A stretch of DNA of 64,000 nt from Botrytis cinerea B05.10 (GCF_000143535.2 NC_037321.1:1984001-2048000), one strand, 5' to 3'; positions 49,832 to 61,694 are shown, counted from the stretch's first letter. Notes: a model not told the origin generated them from the letters alone. Numbers and translations: made by a program.

Positions 49832-51812
49832 CAGAGAGACAGACAGATGGACAGATAGAGAAAAGGATTGTATCATAAAATTTGGGGAGGGCAGGGCAGG
49901 GCAGGTAAGGTACGGTGCGGTGCGGTACGGGGAGTGGAGTGAGGTGAAGTGAAGTGGAGGGGATTGTGGTGATATCAAATTATTGCGGCAGAGATGAACT
50001 GGATGGATGGATGGATGGATGCGTGAGTTGAGTGAGCGAGTGGATAACGTGAGAAAATAAATAATTGAGAAGGCCGGCGTAATCATAAAGTAAAATGCAC
50101 AATTCGAAATATGGTAAATGCAGTTAAATGTGGTAAATGTGGTAAATAGTTGTAGTAAATATCGTAAATATCGTAATAGATGAGGTAAGGTATAAGTTAC
50201 ACTTTGGTTGATTAACCTTTCAGATTCACAAATAAGGTATTTTTATTAATCTCTTGATGTGGCTCATATCGTCATTCTCTCTATCTACATACATTGTCAT
50301 TTTATTTATATCACCATTTTCGATTTCTTCCCTTTCTTCCTTTCCCTCTCTTGCTGCACTTCCCTCGTACCCCTTCCCTCCCCTTCCCTCCTTCCCTCCC
50401 CTCCCTCATCAAATTCTGGACTCTGCGTAGATCGTCTCTTGTTGACAGGAAAAAGGAAAAAAACACGTTTTTTTACATGAGAAGAGGTGTATGTGTGTGG
50501 GAGGTATGTATGTACAACACTTCACACATCTCTCAAGTGATTGTGGATCTACTTTTTAGCATTCACAATGACAAGTTTGTTTACATGATGGCTGGTCTTA
50601 TTGACGACATGGGAGATTTGATATTGCACCGCTGAACACATTGCATACATTACATCCATCGTTCTTCCTTGATCTTTTTGATTGTGAGGTCTGCACTCAC
50701 TCTCCCTCTCTCTTCTTCTCTTCTTGTAGAGTACCTAGGTATCGTATAGCATCCCAATCCCTCTGCCCACTCATCCGTCCATCAATGCCATGTAACCGCG
50801 TCCAGCCCCTCGATTTATTCTCCACGCGATGATTGGCTTCGTACTCCTTTTCAATCAAACACGAAAAACTTCCCACAGCCCACTTGCTTACCCCGCCGTC
50901 CAGCTGAGCTTGTTTTGCGCGTGTGCTTGTGTGCTTGCTTGTGTGCTTGTCCTGCTTGCTTACGACTGACTGGCTTCATGGACATTGTCGAAAAAAACGC
51001 AAAAATAAAAAAAATTCTCTCGCCCCAAAAATCAAAGAGGTTGGTGATCGACTTAAGGCTGAGTTGTCTTTGATTAAACACAATTTGATTGGGATCAACC
51101 TCTTGTCCCTTCTCTGACGCCATACACTAAAATCAAAACTAAGAAATGGAAAGGGAAATGGAAGAAAAAATTATTCGAGAAGAATCTGATTCGAGAGGCG
51201 GTTCCTACGATGGATGCTCGAGGTTGAGCGAGGGTCAGAGGAGAGTTTGCAATGAAGATCTTTGTCCTAGGTATGAATGAGGGGCAGTGGATGTAGACCG
51301 ATGGATGGATCGATAAATAGATAAATAGATAAATAGATATATATATATATTGATATATTGACGTATTGACGTTCATATACATATACATATACATATACAT
51401 ACAGGCAGATGTATAGTTAGGTAGATAATAAACAATAGACAATAGATAATAGATAGATAGATGCACACACATTTAACATCATTTTACTATCATCCACCTA
51501 CTCACAATCACAACCACAACATCAATTCGGAACATCTCACCTCCCGAGAAGATACTACTGCCTCACCATTTCCAATCCCGAACATTCTTCATTCTGTGTC
51601 AGGGTAAACCTTTCAATCAATACAATCCCAATCCCCAATCCACCCGACCAATTCTACACTCCCACCTCATTCTCCAACCACCAACCACCAACCACCAACC
51701 ACCAACCACCAACCACCAACCACCAACCACCAACCACCAACCACCAACACAATCCCCAATCCACCAAAAACAACTCTTGCTCCAACCCACCACCCACCTC
51801 CCACCTCCCAAA
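49340..51812. other. 2.5-kb divergent region between the RhoGEF and Dcc1-like genes
   Basis: No supported gene. Contents: an (AG)n tract at about 49772-49821, GGATGGAT repeats near 50001-50022, CT-rich DNA near 50320-50410, ATATAC/TAGATA repeats near 51310-51460, and a 7-bp (CCAACCA)n array at about 51674-51748 immediately upstream of the Dcc1-like ATG. The left part is the pyrimidine-rich (sense) leader of the RhoGEF gene. Confidence 0.5.
51674..51748. repeat. (CCAACCA)n minisatellite
   Basis: About ten near-perfect copies of a 7-bp unit end roughly 65 bp upstream of the Dcc1-like start codon, so they probably lie in its leader or core promoter. Confidence 0.85.
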
Positions 51813-52427
51813 ATGTCAACCGAAATCCCCTTCACCGCAAACCACACCCAGCAACCCTTCAAGCTCCTCGAATTACCCCCCGAACTCCTCACACTTCTAG
51901 AATCCGACGTTCCTCCCACGTAAGTAAGCTTACATTTCCGAACCATCATCCATCCATCCGCCCCGCTCATTCCAGCCCCCTCCTTCCTCCTCAAACACAC
52001 TAGCAACACAACAACACACCAACTAACCCCCCTCCCACACAGCCTGCTCCTAACCTCCTCTCCCCAACCCCCCCACCACGCGCACCTCCTCGTCTCCCCC
52101 TCCCCCTCCACCACCACCTCCCCCTCGCCCAAAAAAACCTACCTCCTCCGCCAAAAAAACACCTCCAATCCGCTTATGCTCCTCTCGCCCTCCACCACTT
52201 CCCCGTCTTCCTCTTCCTCGCCCCAACCCAGCATCACGAGAATCGGAAGTATATCCGACACGATCGAATTAATCATCAAAGAAGAAGAAATCATCGATGG
52301 AGAAGGAAAGAAAAAGGAACCGGAAGTGGTGAAAAAGATCAATACTGGGAAAGTAAATAAATGGCATGAGAAATTCGCTAAGAGTAGGGGGAATGGGAGT
52401 GGGAATGGGACTAATATGAAAGGTTGA
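51813..52427 (+). CDS. dcc1: Short Dcc1-like protein (Ctf18-RFC cohesion subunit)
   Basis: Exons 51813-51919 and 52043-52427, giving 163 aa. The N-terminus FKLLELPPELLTLLESDVPPT followed by LLLTSS, then HLLVSPS...KKTYLLRQKNTSNPLMLL is the conserved start of Dcc1 (K-L-LELP..LL...; KTY-LRQ...SN-L-LL), which works with Ctf8 and Ctf18 in an alternative RFC clamp loader for sister-chromatid cohesion. Full Dcc1 in yeast and animals is about 380-400 aa with C-terminal winged helices. This protein stops after a Lys-rich segment, so it retains only the Ctf8/Ctf18-interacting N-terminal part. The ATG at 51813 gives the shortest leader after a repeat. A long Ser/Pro-rich insert separates the motifs. Confidence 0.72.
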
Positions 52428-53176
52428 GATCTAGGGAGGAATTGGGTTGTATTGTATTACGTCTGGCTGGTTGGCGGGTTGGAGATCTGAGTAAATACTT
52501 GGAATCTTCATCTGGCAGGTAAAGAAAAGGAACTATAGAATCATATTCATTCGTTCGTTCGTTCGTTCGTTTGTTCGTTCATTCATTCATTCATCCATCC
52601 ATACAGATCACGGGGACGAATGAAATGATATGAAATAAAATACTTCTCCCAACATACATCCTAACATATACATTACAGAACATCATTCACATCGATATAG
52701 AAGCTAACTGCTTTTGGTCTACAAAGTATCTAACATTTGTACGAAAGCATAAAATCGGAATTAGAGAGTGAAATGGAATTGGAAAAATCGATTTATTTTA
52801 TCATCTCATCTCATCTCATCTCATCTCATCTCATCTCAGTCATAGTCCTCACCCCCTCCCCCAGAATTTAGCAGCCGCTGCATCAGGCAAGGTGTGTGCA
52901 CGTGCCCTAGCCGCTTTCAACATTCCACATCTAGAAAACATCGCTCCCTTTTTCTCAACCCTCTCTCTCTCTCTCGTTCGCGTCGACGCCATCAATTCCT
53001 CGATTGATCCCCTCAGTATGCCTCATCATAGCTGAAGAGCCTGGATGGTACAGCTGGTTTTAAGCAAAACCTCTCGATCCTCCTTGATTCGCTACTTTGG
53101 AATTAATATTGATGCTTGTGGTTAGTGCCATGGCGATGATTCTTCTAGATGTCATCGCATTGCTCGAGATACGAGC
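52428..53176. other. Intergenic with simple repeats
   Basis: Contains (TTCG)n at about 52549-52576 and (TCATC)n at about 52800-52838. No gene signal. Confidence 0.5.
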
Positions 53177-53944
53177 GTGAGCCCGGCTCGCTACCTTCGC
53201 TTTCTTGATAAGCTATCAAAATCCTCACGCCACACCGGAGACTTGCCCTTGTCATCAATTATCTATATGCGATACAACCCGCCTGGTCAATGGAAGGAAT
53301 ATCTGACGACGACGTGGCTAACTTTCGTCCGGTTGCACTGTGGCCTTGTATGCTGGGTAGGGATTTCTTTGAGCTCCTATGCATTGTACATTTGCATGCA
53401 CAAATTCCGGATGCGAACCAAATACCTTACACATATGCCAAATGCCAAGCACGTACTGTTCATGGAGAAAGCGGAGTTCATGAGTGGAACAACCACATTC
53501 GCAAATTCAAATTCAGGGTACGCTTTCCAGATTCTTAGATCCATTAATCAGTCTCAAAATACTCAAGATAATGGTATCTAGCCTTGCGTCACAGATCAGA
53601 GATGCTCGTATTCGAGTTGAAGTCGCACTCGAGCTCGCAGTTGACTCGGCAGAGTTGGGAAGTCTTATCTCGTGCTTGTTCGACTTATGTCGCAAATTTT
53701 TGTCAGCTCTTGGAATAAGTCATATTGAGTATCTTTTGACCTTGAGATGAAACGTTTTTTGAAAAGACCAAAATGCCTTTTTGAAGTAATTGAAGACTTT
53801 CACGTGATGCTCTATCATGATCGTTATTATTTTCAAAGAAACACCACCGAAATGTACCAAGAAGAGCTGTTGTTGATACAATTCTTAGTATTGCACGAGG
53901 TGTACAAACTATCGACTTTGAATCAGGCCGCAGATAGGTATTAA
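53177..53944 (+). pseudogene. Possible gene remnant or unresolved multi-exon gene
   Basis: Three overlapping + strand frames of 65-134 codons (from about 53177, 53290 and 53747) show protein-like composition, for example YMRYNPPGQWKEYLTTTW, LGRDFFELLCIVHLHAQ and EELLLIQFLVLHEVYKLSTL. I could not join them with good splice sites and recognise no family. Either a degraded gene with frame changes or a real gene with introns I cannot place. Confidence 0.3.
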
Positions 53945-54546
53945 AGAGGCGAAAGACATATGGCAGTGAGGATTCGCTGGTGGCTATTCACTACTTCACT
54001 GACTTCAGGCTTGGGTATAGTAATGTTAATCAGAGTGTTCAATAGCTCGGACTACAATTCAATAATATAATGTTTTGAATATCCAAAAGCAATTAGAAAT
54101 CTGAAAATGATTCAATATTCTAATTGATTTGGAGACTTAATAACCTTTATCATTGAATAGTAGTCCGAGCTATTGAGTACCCTAGTGTTAACGGTATGTA
54201 TATTCTCCAAATCTATAATTGCTGTGAGATGTGGTTAGATATTGCACACATCTTGTTCCCTACAACGACATAGTCAAATCAACCTACAGCCTTGTTGAAG
54301 AGATCTGCTTAAGGAATGAACGTTGATAGACAGTTGCTATCGAACGTAATAGATTGTACCTGAAATACTATAGCGCACTTGTGAATAACAGACTACAGAC
54401 GGTTGCAAATTACTGAGACAAATTTTCATACTAGAGGTGGCTTTCCTAACAATGAGATGACAAGCCTGAGCGCGCTCGCTGTATCGTCTTCACGAGAACT
54501 CGCCGATGGCTGAGCTTCTTGATCACAGCTATCCCTTGACAAAACC
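53945..54546. other. Gap containing a MITE-like element
   Basis: Apart from the inverted-repeat element at 54031-54184 this stretch has no gene. Confidence 0.5.
54031..54184. mobile_element. hAT-like MITE, relative of the one at 40.2 kb
   Basis: A 154-bp element. The left end CAGAGTGTTCAATAGCTCGG and the right end (reverse complement TAGGGTACTCAATAGCTCGG) continue as inverted repeats to about 33 bp. The flanking octamers ATGTTAAT and GTGTTAAC share the core TGTTAA, consistent with a decayed 8-bp target duplication. The ends share CCAATAG/TCAATAG followed by YCSGACT with the element in the phosphatase intron. Confidence 0.78.
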
Positions 54547-55462
54547 TTAACAAAACATGATGTTGATATACCACAACATATTCCACTTGAGACCCTCTAA
54601 TGCTCTATCATCCCGTTCATCCAACTGGCCGGCCTCAAACTTTTTGACCAAAGCATCCAAAGAATATCTGCACCAAATGATAGTTCCTAACCTCCACGCC
54701 CGATAGACAGACCACAGTCCAGATATACCGAGGCCAGCGAGTAAAGCAGGACGCAGATAATTACGCCCCGAATACAATGCTGCATTTAGAGTCATGCGCC
54801 AAACAATCTTGGATACTCCGCTGATCTGTCGGGATGAACGCAAGTTGTACATATCGTTTCCCAGAATGCCAGTCTCTTCATTGATGTCTGCTAATAGCGT
54901 TTGTGCCCAAGCGCTGAGGAATCAGCGATAGTTAGTCCGTATACCTCTTAAAGCATTGGATCGAGCGATCTGGACTTACAACCCGTACACGAAGAGTAAG
55001 TAGTAAGGGACATATGCGAATCGTCTGTACTGCAACTCAGAGTAATAGATTTCACGAAGCAAGATCCTCATTGACCCAAATTCGACGTGTAGAAGATCCT
55101 GTGATACCTCAAACACTACCGCGGCAGGATCTGAGGGTTCGTCGTTTACTTTGCATGTATTTAGTAAGAAGCTTGGTCAGTCACAGTGACGGGACGTACT
55201 CAAGGCTCTTCTTTCCGAATCATCACTATGATAGGGATGTTAGTGATTGCATCTCAATTTTAACATCGAACACATACTTGTGAGCCACATCATGCGGACG
55301 ATATTTGATCAAATCCCTCAAGTCAAAATCCGCGCCACTCCGCTCTATTTCAAATTGAGTACCGAGGGTCACATGGGGACTACGCGGCATTTCGAATTGA
55401 ATACCGAGGCACTCATCGAGTGCGGAAGCCCCTACATCAACTTGGTCGAAGCTGGTAGACAT
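54547..55462 (-). CDS. Hypothetical protein with hydrophobic segments
   Basis: Exons 55462-55278, 55225-55200 (26 nt), 55148-54980, 54913-54547, giving 248 aa. All three introns have good donors (GTATGT, GTACGT, GTAAGT) and keep one frame. Hydrophobic stretches FAYVPYYLLFVYGFAWAQTLL (about 125-145) and YLRPALLAGLGISGLW (about 187-203) suggest one or two membrane contacts. The rest is charged. Family not recognised. It lies head-to-head with another orphan gene 888 bp away. A frame on the + strand over the same bases (55247-55720) starts at TTG and is judged a shadow. Confidence 0.68.
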
Positions 55463-56350
55463 CTTGATGGGGAAGTCTTGCAAGAGTTAGTCGAGCAGTC
55501 GGTCGAACATTTAGTGACAAGTTATCTCATCTGCTTGCTGTTTGTTGTTCGCGAAATAAAGAATGCTCAGCCCGGTTCGTTGACCGCATTAGGTCTAGTG
55601 AGGGCGGAATACGGTCCCACGGCAGCGCTCAGGATGAAACAAAAGTCAGCCACGGCAAACAAAGAATCTGAAGTCGAGACGCGTAGTCTTTTTTCCCTTA
55701 GCCGTGCAACGGCAGTCTAGAACCAAGCATCCCATCTAATCGGACTTTAGATTGATGCAACGGACTCAATTGGGTTCTGACTCACAAAGAAGCTTGTGAG
55801 CTCGTACTGTCATTATCTTACTATCATTGCTGCTACTATGAAATCACTATGTCGCCGGCAGCTCACATCGCATGACATCCCAAATTCCCTTGCTCTTATC
55901 AGTACAGTACAGTAAATCCCCGGTTATTCCGTGATCAAAGTCGATTCCTCACTTAGAAGTAAGTAAGCAATCAAACTGTCTTGACAGCAGCCCAAGAAGT
56001 CTTTCTAACTGGGAAGTCTGTAGAGGAAAATAAATTTCGACCATCAAATCGAATAGGGGTTAATAAAGTGCTCTGTGGGTTTCATCTTCCCGCCAGCCAT
56101 ACGCCCCCAAAACTTCCTTTCCCCTTCGCCAACGATCGCAGCCTCTCACTAGTAGTTCTTTGACTACGAGGCTAACAACATGGCAACAAGATGGAGCGGT
56201 CAAGGCTGGATCATTGATTTGCATTCGTAGCATGCAGTCGTTCACTCGGATTTCATATCAGAACCCTTTTCCTTTCGACAATCCTCTCTAATTCTCTCTT
56301 TTCTCATCATCTACTCCAAGCTCCAACAACGCAGTACCTGACAGTCAACC
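55463..56350. promoter_or_regulatory. Divergent region between two orphan genes
   Basis: 888 bp between the two start codons. CT-rich just upstream of 56351. No other signal. Confidence 0.4.
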
Positions 56351-57735
56351 ATGACCTCATCCTCAAACCCATTCGTCCTCAGCCGGCCGATATCGAGCCC
56401 ATACGCGTCTTTGATCGCAAGACGTCGGCCAGCTCCAGCTCCAGCTCCTGTTGATGTCGACTTCACGGTTCGTTTGTCGGTTTGGAAACGAGGATCTTGT
56501 CAGACGAATTCTCATCTCGCCAACCACATCCGCTACATTCTTCAGGAAATAGACGGGAGAGGAGAAAATTCAAACCCTTGGACTGTTACTGCTTTGCCTC
56601 GTTCCACTTATCCAGTGGGGCCGTTGCCTCAACCAATACAGGTACGTGATCAAAAGTTTGGCGACCGCAACTTTCTTAGCCATGCCTTAAAGTATCTCTA
56701 CTGAACTGACAGGCGGATATTTCATGCCGTAGCATGGAGATCTTGTTATCGGAACCGTCCAGCCTAGAGGATGCATACGAGGACCGAATGGAACTTGTGA
56801 ACTGGTTGTTCCGACACTTTCGGGCATTTATGAGCAACCAAGACTATGTGGAGTCAATCTACTCTGACCGCCTAATCGGCTTCGCACTCAATTATCCGTC
56901 GATTCCAAATGGGGAGACTTCCTATATCAGACTCAACGTTCAGGAGTTCCACCTCCCAGAAATCAAAGAGTGGGAAAAAATCAAGACCGAATTTGTTCGA
57001 ACTAAGTTCTACCATGGACCGTAAGATTGAGCTTCATGGTTGCGTATCTCGTCTAATTATGTGTAGTCTCCTGGCCTTGGATCGCGTGGCAGAGGTCGTG
57101 AAAGCCTACAAAGAAATGATACAAGAGATTCCGAATGACACTTTCCCAGATATCTATGCTAAGATAGGACTGGCTGCCACAAAAGCAGCAGCTGGGGTGC
57201 TACCTGATTTAATGGAAAAGGTTTTTCTCCCAATCATTCAGAACCAGTATAGACGGGCATTTCAAGCTGACTATTTGCAGCATTCTTTGTTGAAAGATAT
57301 CGATCGATCTACTGTCGATGATTTAATTTATCGATACACCCCGCCAGTGGTACGATGTATGGAAGAAGTTTTAGACGCTTTGGAGAACATGGCTATGGAT
57401 ACCAGTATGTGAGATTGTACAGAAAACTTTGTTTTGATAGTTTCATTCTGATATATTGTGTTTGACCAGAGTCGAGGGAGCCATGTCCTCGTCAAACTTA
57501 CGACGTGCTTTCAAAGATATACCAGCTTAAGCGAAAGACTCCAGCGCTTACTGCCATGCTGATGTTTCTCGCGGATAAGAAGGCACAACAGAAATTTATA
57601 TGGGGCACCGCTGCTGATTTAATCGTTTTCAGTGGCATTATATTATGTGCCGCGCCCGTTACAGCAGGCTTCTATTCTCCTACTGCATTTCAATTGATGA
57701 GTTCCTTCTTTTTCAGGAAAAGAAAAACAATCTGA
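56351..57735 (+). CDS. Hypothetical protein
   Basis: Exons 56351-56641, 56713-57020, 57067-57404, 57470-57735, giving 400 aa. Introns are 49-71 nt with GTACGT, GTAAGA and GTATGT donors. The protein is soluble-looking, with an alpha-helical centre (PLLALDRVAEVVKAYKEMIQ; ATKAAAGVLPDLMEKVFLP; VRCMEEVLDALENM) and a hydrophobic stretch near the end (DLIVFSGIILCAAPVTAGF). I recognise no family. The last exon contains TTCTTTTTCAG at 57707-57717, so its 3' part could be spliced differently. Confidence 0.68.
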
Positions 57736-58606
57736 ACCTTGGCAACTGAAATTCTGTGCTCTAAATCTGGCCCGATAGGCTTAGATTAAACTTACTCGAC
57801 AAATCTCTTGGGTCATTGATAATCGGTATCACTAATATTAGCACACTCGGGCGAAGCTATACTTGCTGCTTGATGAGATGTTATGGTACTTGCATTGCAA
57901 TATCTGCAGCTTTCATGCCCGTCCCATCGACCTCCATGCACACACACGGCTGAGAAGACTATACATTCCTGCCTTGAGATCTGGCAATCTTAAGATCATT
58001 TCTTTTTTTTTTTTTTTTTTTTTTTTTTGCTTTTTTTTTGCCGTTTACTATTTTTCATGAGCTGGTTCTTTGGGACCTCTCGTTTCTGAAAAGAATTATC
58101 ATGTGTCTTGTTGGATTTTGGGATGGTTTGAATGATCTAATTGATTGATTGGAAGATTTTGTGTGAACGTAGTGAAGGACTTCAATTCAATGGCTACTGG
58201 AATATAGCTACGGTAGTGTAGTTAGTAAACCCCTAAGCGAATGCGAAAAAGACTAGCTCTTTTATTAGTAAGTCTATATAAGATTTATTATTACTACTTT
58301 CAATATGTAGCTAGCTCTTTAGATAGAATACAATTAGACATACAGGACCTACGCAATTCGTGGGTGCTACGTCTTCCGTACCTATCCTTCTCCTACAAAC
58401 AGATTTAACCATCTTGATTATTGAATTATAGTCTGGATTATTGGATACTGTTGGAAAGATATGACGCGTGCATCTTACGTGCATGTATAATATCTTTCGC
58501 TGCTGGATTTAGATTGGGATCACTATAGCAAATTCTACATAGTCAATAATACATGCATTCCGCTAGCCTACTCCCTTGATTGCGAACAGATACCCTGGTT
58601 GTACGA
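57736..58606. other. Intergenic with poly-T and a MITE fragment
   Basis: A T homopolymer interrupted only by C/G lies at about 58002-58039. At 58420-58450 ATTGAATTATAGTCTGGATT then ATTGGATAC resembles the right end of the hAT-like MITEs elsewhere in the window. No matching left end was found. Confidence 0.5.
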
Positions 58607-60427
58607 TCATTCAGATTCATTGTAGACCATATCCATATTGAATGGCATCATCTTCTGCAATGTCTGAATGTCGAGATTGTCGAGCCAACTTTGATCTTCG
58701 CCTATAGTCATATCGATGCCGCTATCGTGAGTATTTACTTGCGAGGGTCCATTCGTCCTCATTTCTTGGATGTGGAAAACTTCAATAGCAACCTTCTTGA
58801 TTTGTTGGAGAACGAGCTGTGAGAATGCCCAGGTTTGACTCAACGACTTTAAGACGCCGATGATCAGTGCCACTCGATCTCGATGTTGTCCCATGCAGTT
58901 TCCAGAATGGACAGAGCATGCTGACAGCTGTACGACTGCGCCTAGAACCAGTCCACAGATGAAAAATGGGCTGTGATTTTGCACCGGCAATCGTAACGCG
59001 GCGAGATTCGAAAGCTGTTTCGAGGCTTCGGTTGCCTTTATAGCATGCACGTGTTGGGTAGAGGAGGGCGATACATGGAGGTCTCTTTGGCCGCCTGCAA
59101 TGTCGGCTGTTGCTGCAGGCGTTGAAAGTAAATTGCTCCGTGGAAAGTGCAAGAAAAGACTTGCGTATTGGATGATCATATGCGCCTGGAATAGAATTTC
59201 ATCAACCTCGCCGAACTTGTCGATAATGTCGGCTTTGCCAGGTGGAAGATGATGGGCCCAGCCAGCAAGAGCATTATCAACAGCTTGTACTTGGTCGTGA
59301 TGGACATCGTAATTTCCAGTCAGGGCTAGAACTCTTGTAAGAATACGCGCGGCGTCAATCCTATAGCAAAATGAAGAGAATTGAAACTCGTCGTCCGCAA
59401 ATAATCGATTGTCGTATTGTGCTACTGACGGGGGGTCTGGCATGCAGGCTGCATCTGCAAAAACGGCCTCTTCGCAAGGTAGGAGCACATCTGACGCGAA
59501 GCTATGAACGTTGAACTCAGACTTCCTCCAAAAGGCAGCCATGATGCTGTTGACGACGTAGAGCTCCCACCATGTACGGCGTAGGCTTTCTTCCTCGATG
59601 GTCTGTTGTCCACCATGCGCGGCTGCAAATTCTCTCTGATTCATGCCTATTTCCAAAGCAAGACTAACGGCTTGGGCGAGCATTGCTTGAGCCTCCTTGA
59701 TCTCATTCCGGCCATGCAGCGCGATTGCAAATAGCAAACGAGCTTGCACCATAGAAGTTGTCTTTTGTGTATTATCGGCAACTTCGTCAGCGGCGATGGT
59801 GCGAAGTCGACTGCTTGATAGTGAGGAAGAGTAATGACTTCCAATAAAATAGACCACTTGCTGAAGATAATTCGGATAGCCCCGATTGAAGTAAAATGGT
59901 TTTGGAATTAGAATTGGATGAGCAGGATGAAAATATGTGTAGAACAGATCGACACACTGATTTGCATCGATTGATGGTGTTATGAATGTTGAATGGCCCG
60001 AAACGGAGGACAGGGTAGGTATTTGGAGGGTGCCATCGCTACTGGTTTGGCTCTCCAAAATTCTTGTTCTCGTCTCATGGCAGCTGCTGTCTGAAATGTC
60101 CAAATACTCACCAGGTATCTGCGGTAGGAAACTCGTGACAGTCTCCCCGGATCGTGGAGTAGAATTTTCAGCAAGTCGATCTGACCGTCTTGTGCCAAGA
60201 GCCAGTCCTTGGGCCGGGTCTGGTTCTGGATCGCGACTTGAACAACCTCTGTAGCCGCGCCGAGATGGCATATAGCTGCATTGTAAACTTTTCCCAGCGC
60301 AGCGAGCACAGGTCGGCTGTCTCCCATCACACCTCTGATGTTTTTTGCGGCAATTTGTGCATGCGAGAGGGGCAGGTCGGAGTGGCTCCTCGGGGGGAGG
60401 AGACAGGTTCGGGGACGTTGTAGACAT
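58607..60427 (-). CDS. Zn2Cys6 transcription factor
   Basis: A single exon of 606 aa. The start is the ATG at 60427 (MSTTSPNLSPPPEEP...); the frame extends 11 codons further but only to a TTG. The zinc cluster CTNCRKKHQRCDGRQPTCARC then AGKSLQC has C2-x6-x6-C2-x6 spacing. The fungal-specific regulatory domain includes CVDLFYTYFHPAHPILIPKPF, VQARLLFAIALHGRNEIKEAQ and EEESLRRTWWELYVVNSIMAAFWRKSEF. The regulated genes are unknown. The divergent DUF1275 gene starts only 376 bp away and shares the promoter region, a common arrangement for a regulator and its target. Confidence 0.93.
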   Translation of the reverse strand: MSTTSPNLSPPPEEPLRPAPLACTNCRKKHQRCDGRQPTCARCAGKSLQCSYMPSRRGYRGCSSRDPEPDPAQGLALGTRRSDRLAENSTPRSGETVTSFLPQIPGEYLDISDSSCHETRTRILESQTSSDGTLQIPTLSSVSGHSTFITPSIDANQCVDLFYTYFHPAHPILIPKPFYFNRGYPNYLQQVVYFIGSHYSSSLSSSRLRTIAADEVADNTQKTTSMVQARLLFAIALHGRNEIKEAQAMLAQAVSLALEIGMNQREFAAAHGGQQTIEEESLRRTWWELYVVNSIMAAFWRKSEFNVHSFASDVLLPCEEAVFADAACMPDPPSVAQYDNRLFADDEFQFSSFCYRIDAARILTRVLALTGNYDVHHDQVQAVDNALAGWAHHLPPGKADIIDKFGEVDEILFQAHMIIQYASLFLHFPRSNLLSTPAATADIAGGQRDLHVSPSSTQHVHAIKATEASKQLSNLAALRLPVQNHSPFFICGLVLGAVVQLSACSVHSGNCMGQHRDRVALIIGVLKSLSQTWAFSQLVLQQIKKVAIEVFHIQEMRTNGPSQVNTHDSGIDMTIGEDQSWLDNLDIQTLQKMMPFNMDMVYNESE

Positions 60428-60803
60428 ATTGGTGATGAGCTCCTTATAGCTACTATTCAATATTCAAACTTAAGTGAGATCTCGGGGTACGTTCTTTGAA
60501 AGCATCGGCGTCTTGAGCATTGAGTCAATTTGAGGTCCACTAATAGTCTCTGAGTTGGCCGATGATGAGCCGATGTCGAATAGCTTACGTTAAGCGAGGT
60601 CGCCGATATGAAAAGCCCGGTCTAATCCAACGAATTATAGAACCAATAGCTCTTCTCAATGAATTAAACGCATAATATAACCCAAATTGTTCGAAATTTT
60701 GACGTGTGAAGTCTGACAGTCGCTTTTGGAAGATAATCACACTGTTTTTAGTGGTGTTTTTCGGACACTATTTTAGAAACCATTATCGACAGGCTGTAGA
60801 GAT
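60428..60803. promoter_or_regulatory. 376-bp divergent promoter, regulator and DUF1275 gene
   Basis: Both start codons face outward. The region contains CGG/CCG triplets (for example near 60577-60622), the half-sites typically read by Zn2Cys6 proteins, but too few to define an operator. Confidence 0.45.
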
Positions 60804-61694
60804 ATGTCCCACCCACCTACATCACCCGCAAATACACAAATTTCGCCACCGCGTAGCTCAAGGCACTCTACTCGCCTGAAACAATTTCTTCAAACCGTTG
60901 TTAGGGATGACCTCCTAATCGAATGCCAACTTCTCCTGCTCTCATTCAGCATTGGAATTCAGGATGCAGCTTCATTCCCAGACTGTGCGTCTTTCAATTT
61001 TTCTTCCTTACTCTTTTCCAGTCTGTCATTCCATCGTTTTGATTGTTGAGTTTAACAAGCCTTAGATCACTGCTTTGCATCCAACCAAACGGGAAATACC
61101 GTCCTCCTGGCTGCAGGCGCTGCTAAACTCACAGCGCTCTTCTCCCTTTCCAATATTGGCACTTCTCTTTCTATGTTCGTGCTTGGTGCTTTCCTCCTTG
61201 GTCAGCTAGGAAATCACCTCGGTCCACGTAAGCGCTGGTGGCTAATCTTGACGTCTGTTTTTCAGACTGCTCTTGTCTTCGCTGCAGCTGCCCTTCAATA
61301 TTCTGGTCCCAATCCAGTAGAAGCTACTGGCCCAACAGCTCTAGCGGTCCTTTCGCTTTTGGCATTCAGTTCTGGAGCGCAAGTAGCCATGGCGAGAGGG
61401 CTACAGATTACAGAAATCACTACCGCGATGGCGACCGCTGCTTACGTTGACGTTTTAATCGATGAAAAATTATTTGTAAAACGGAATAGAAAGAGAAATA
61501 GACGGATTGCATTCTTGTTCAGTTTGTTCATAGGGAGTTTTGCTGGAGCTTTCGCTTATAAAGCGCGTGGAAGTGCGTTTGCGTTGGTAGTAAGTGGAGT
61601 GGGGAAGGCGGTCGTGTCTATTAGTCTTGTAGTGAATAAGGGAATTGTAGAATGTAGAGAGAAAAGCGAGACGAGAGGGGAAATACTGGTGTAA
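60804..61694 (+). CDS. DUF1275 (YoaK-like) membrane protein
   Basis: Exons 60804-60984 and 61066-61694, giving 269 aa. The signature AASFPDYHCFASNQTGNTVLLA is made by splicing and matches the D-x-x-x-F-x-SNQTGNT core of the DUF1275 family. Hydrophobic segments follow (FVLGAFLLGQLGNHLG, WWLILTSVFQTALVFAAAALQY, TALAVLSLLAFSSGAQVAMARG, IAFLFSLFIGSFAGAF, ALVVSGVGKAVVSISLVV), consistent with a six-span membrane protein. Function is unknown in the family; transport has been suggested. In the C-terminal half VDVLIDEKLFVKRNRKRNRR is a cytosolic basic loop. Confidence 0.9.

Noticed and set aside
55247..55720. 157-codon + strand frame
   Set aside because: It starts at TTG, and the opposite strand gives a coherent four-exon gene with good splice sites over the same bases.
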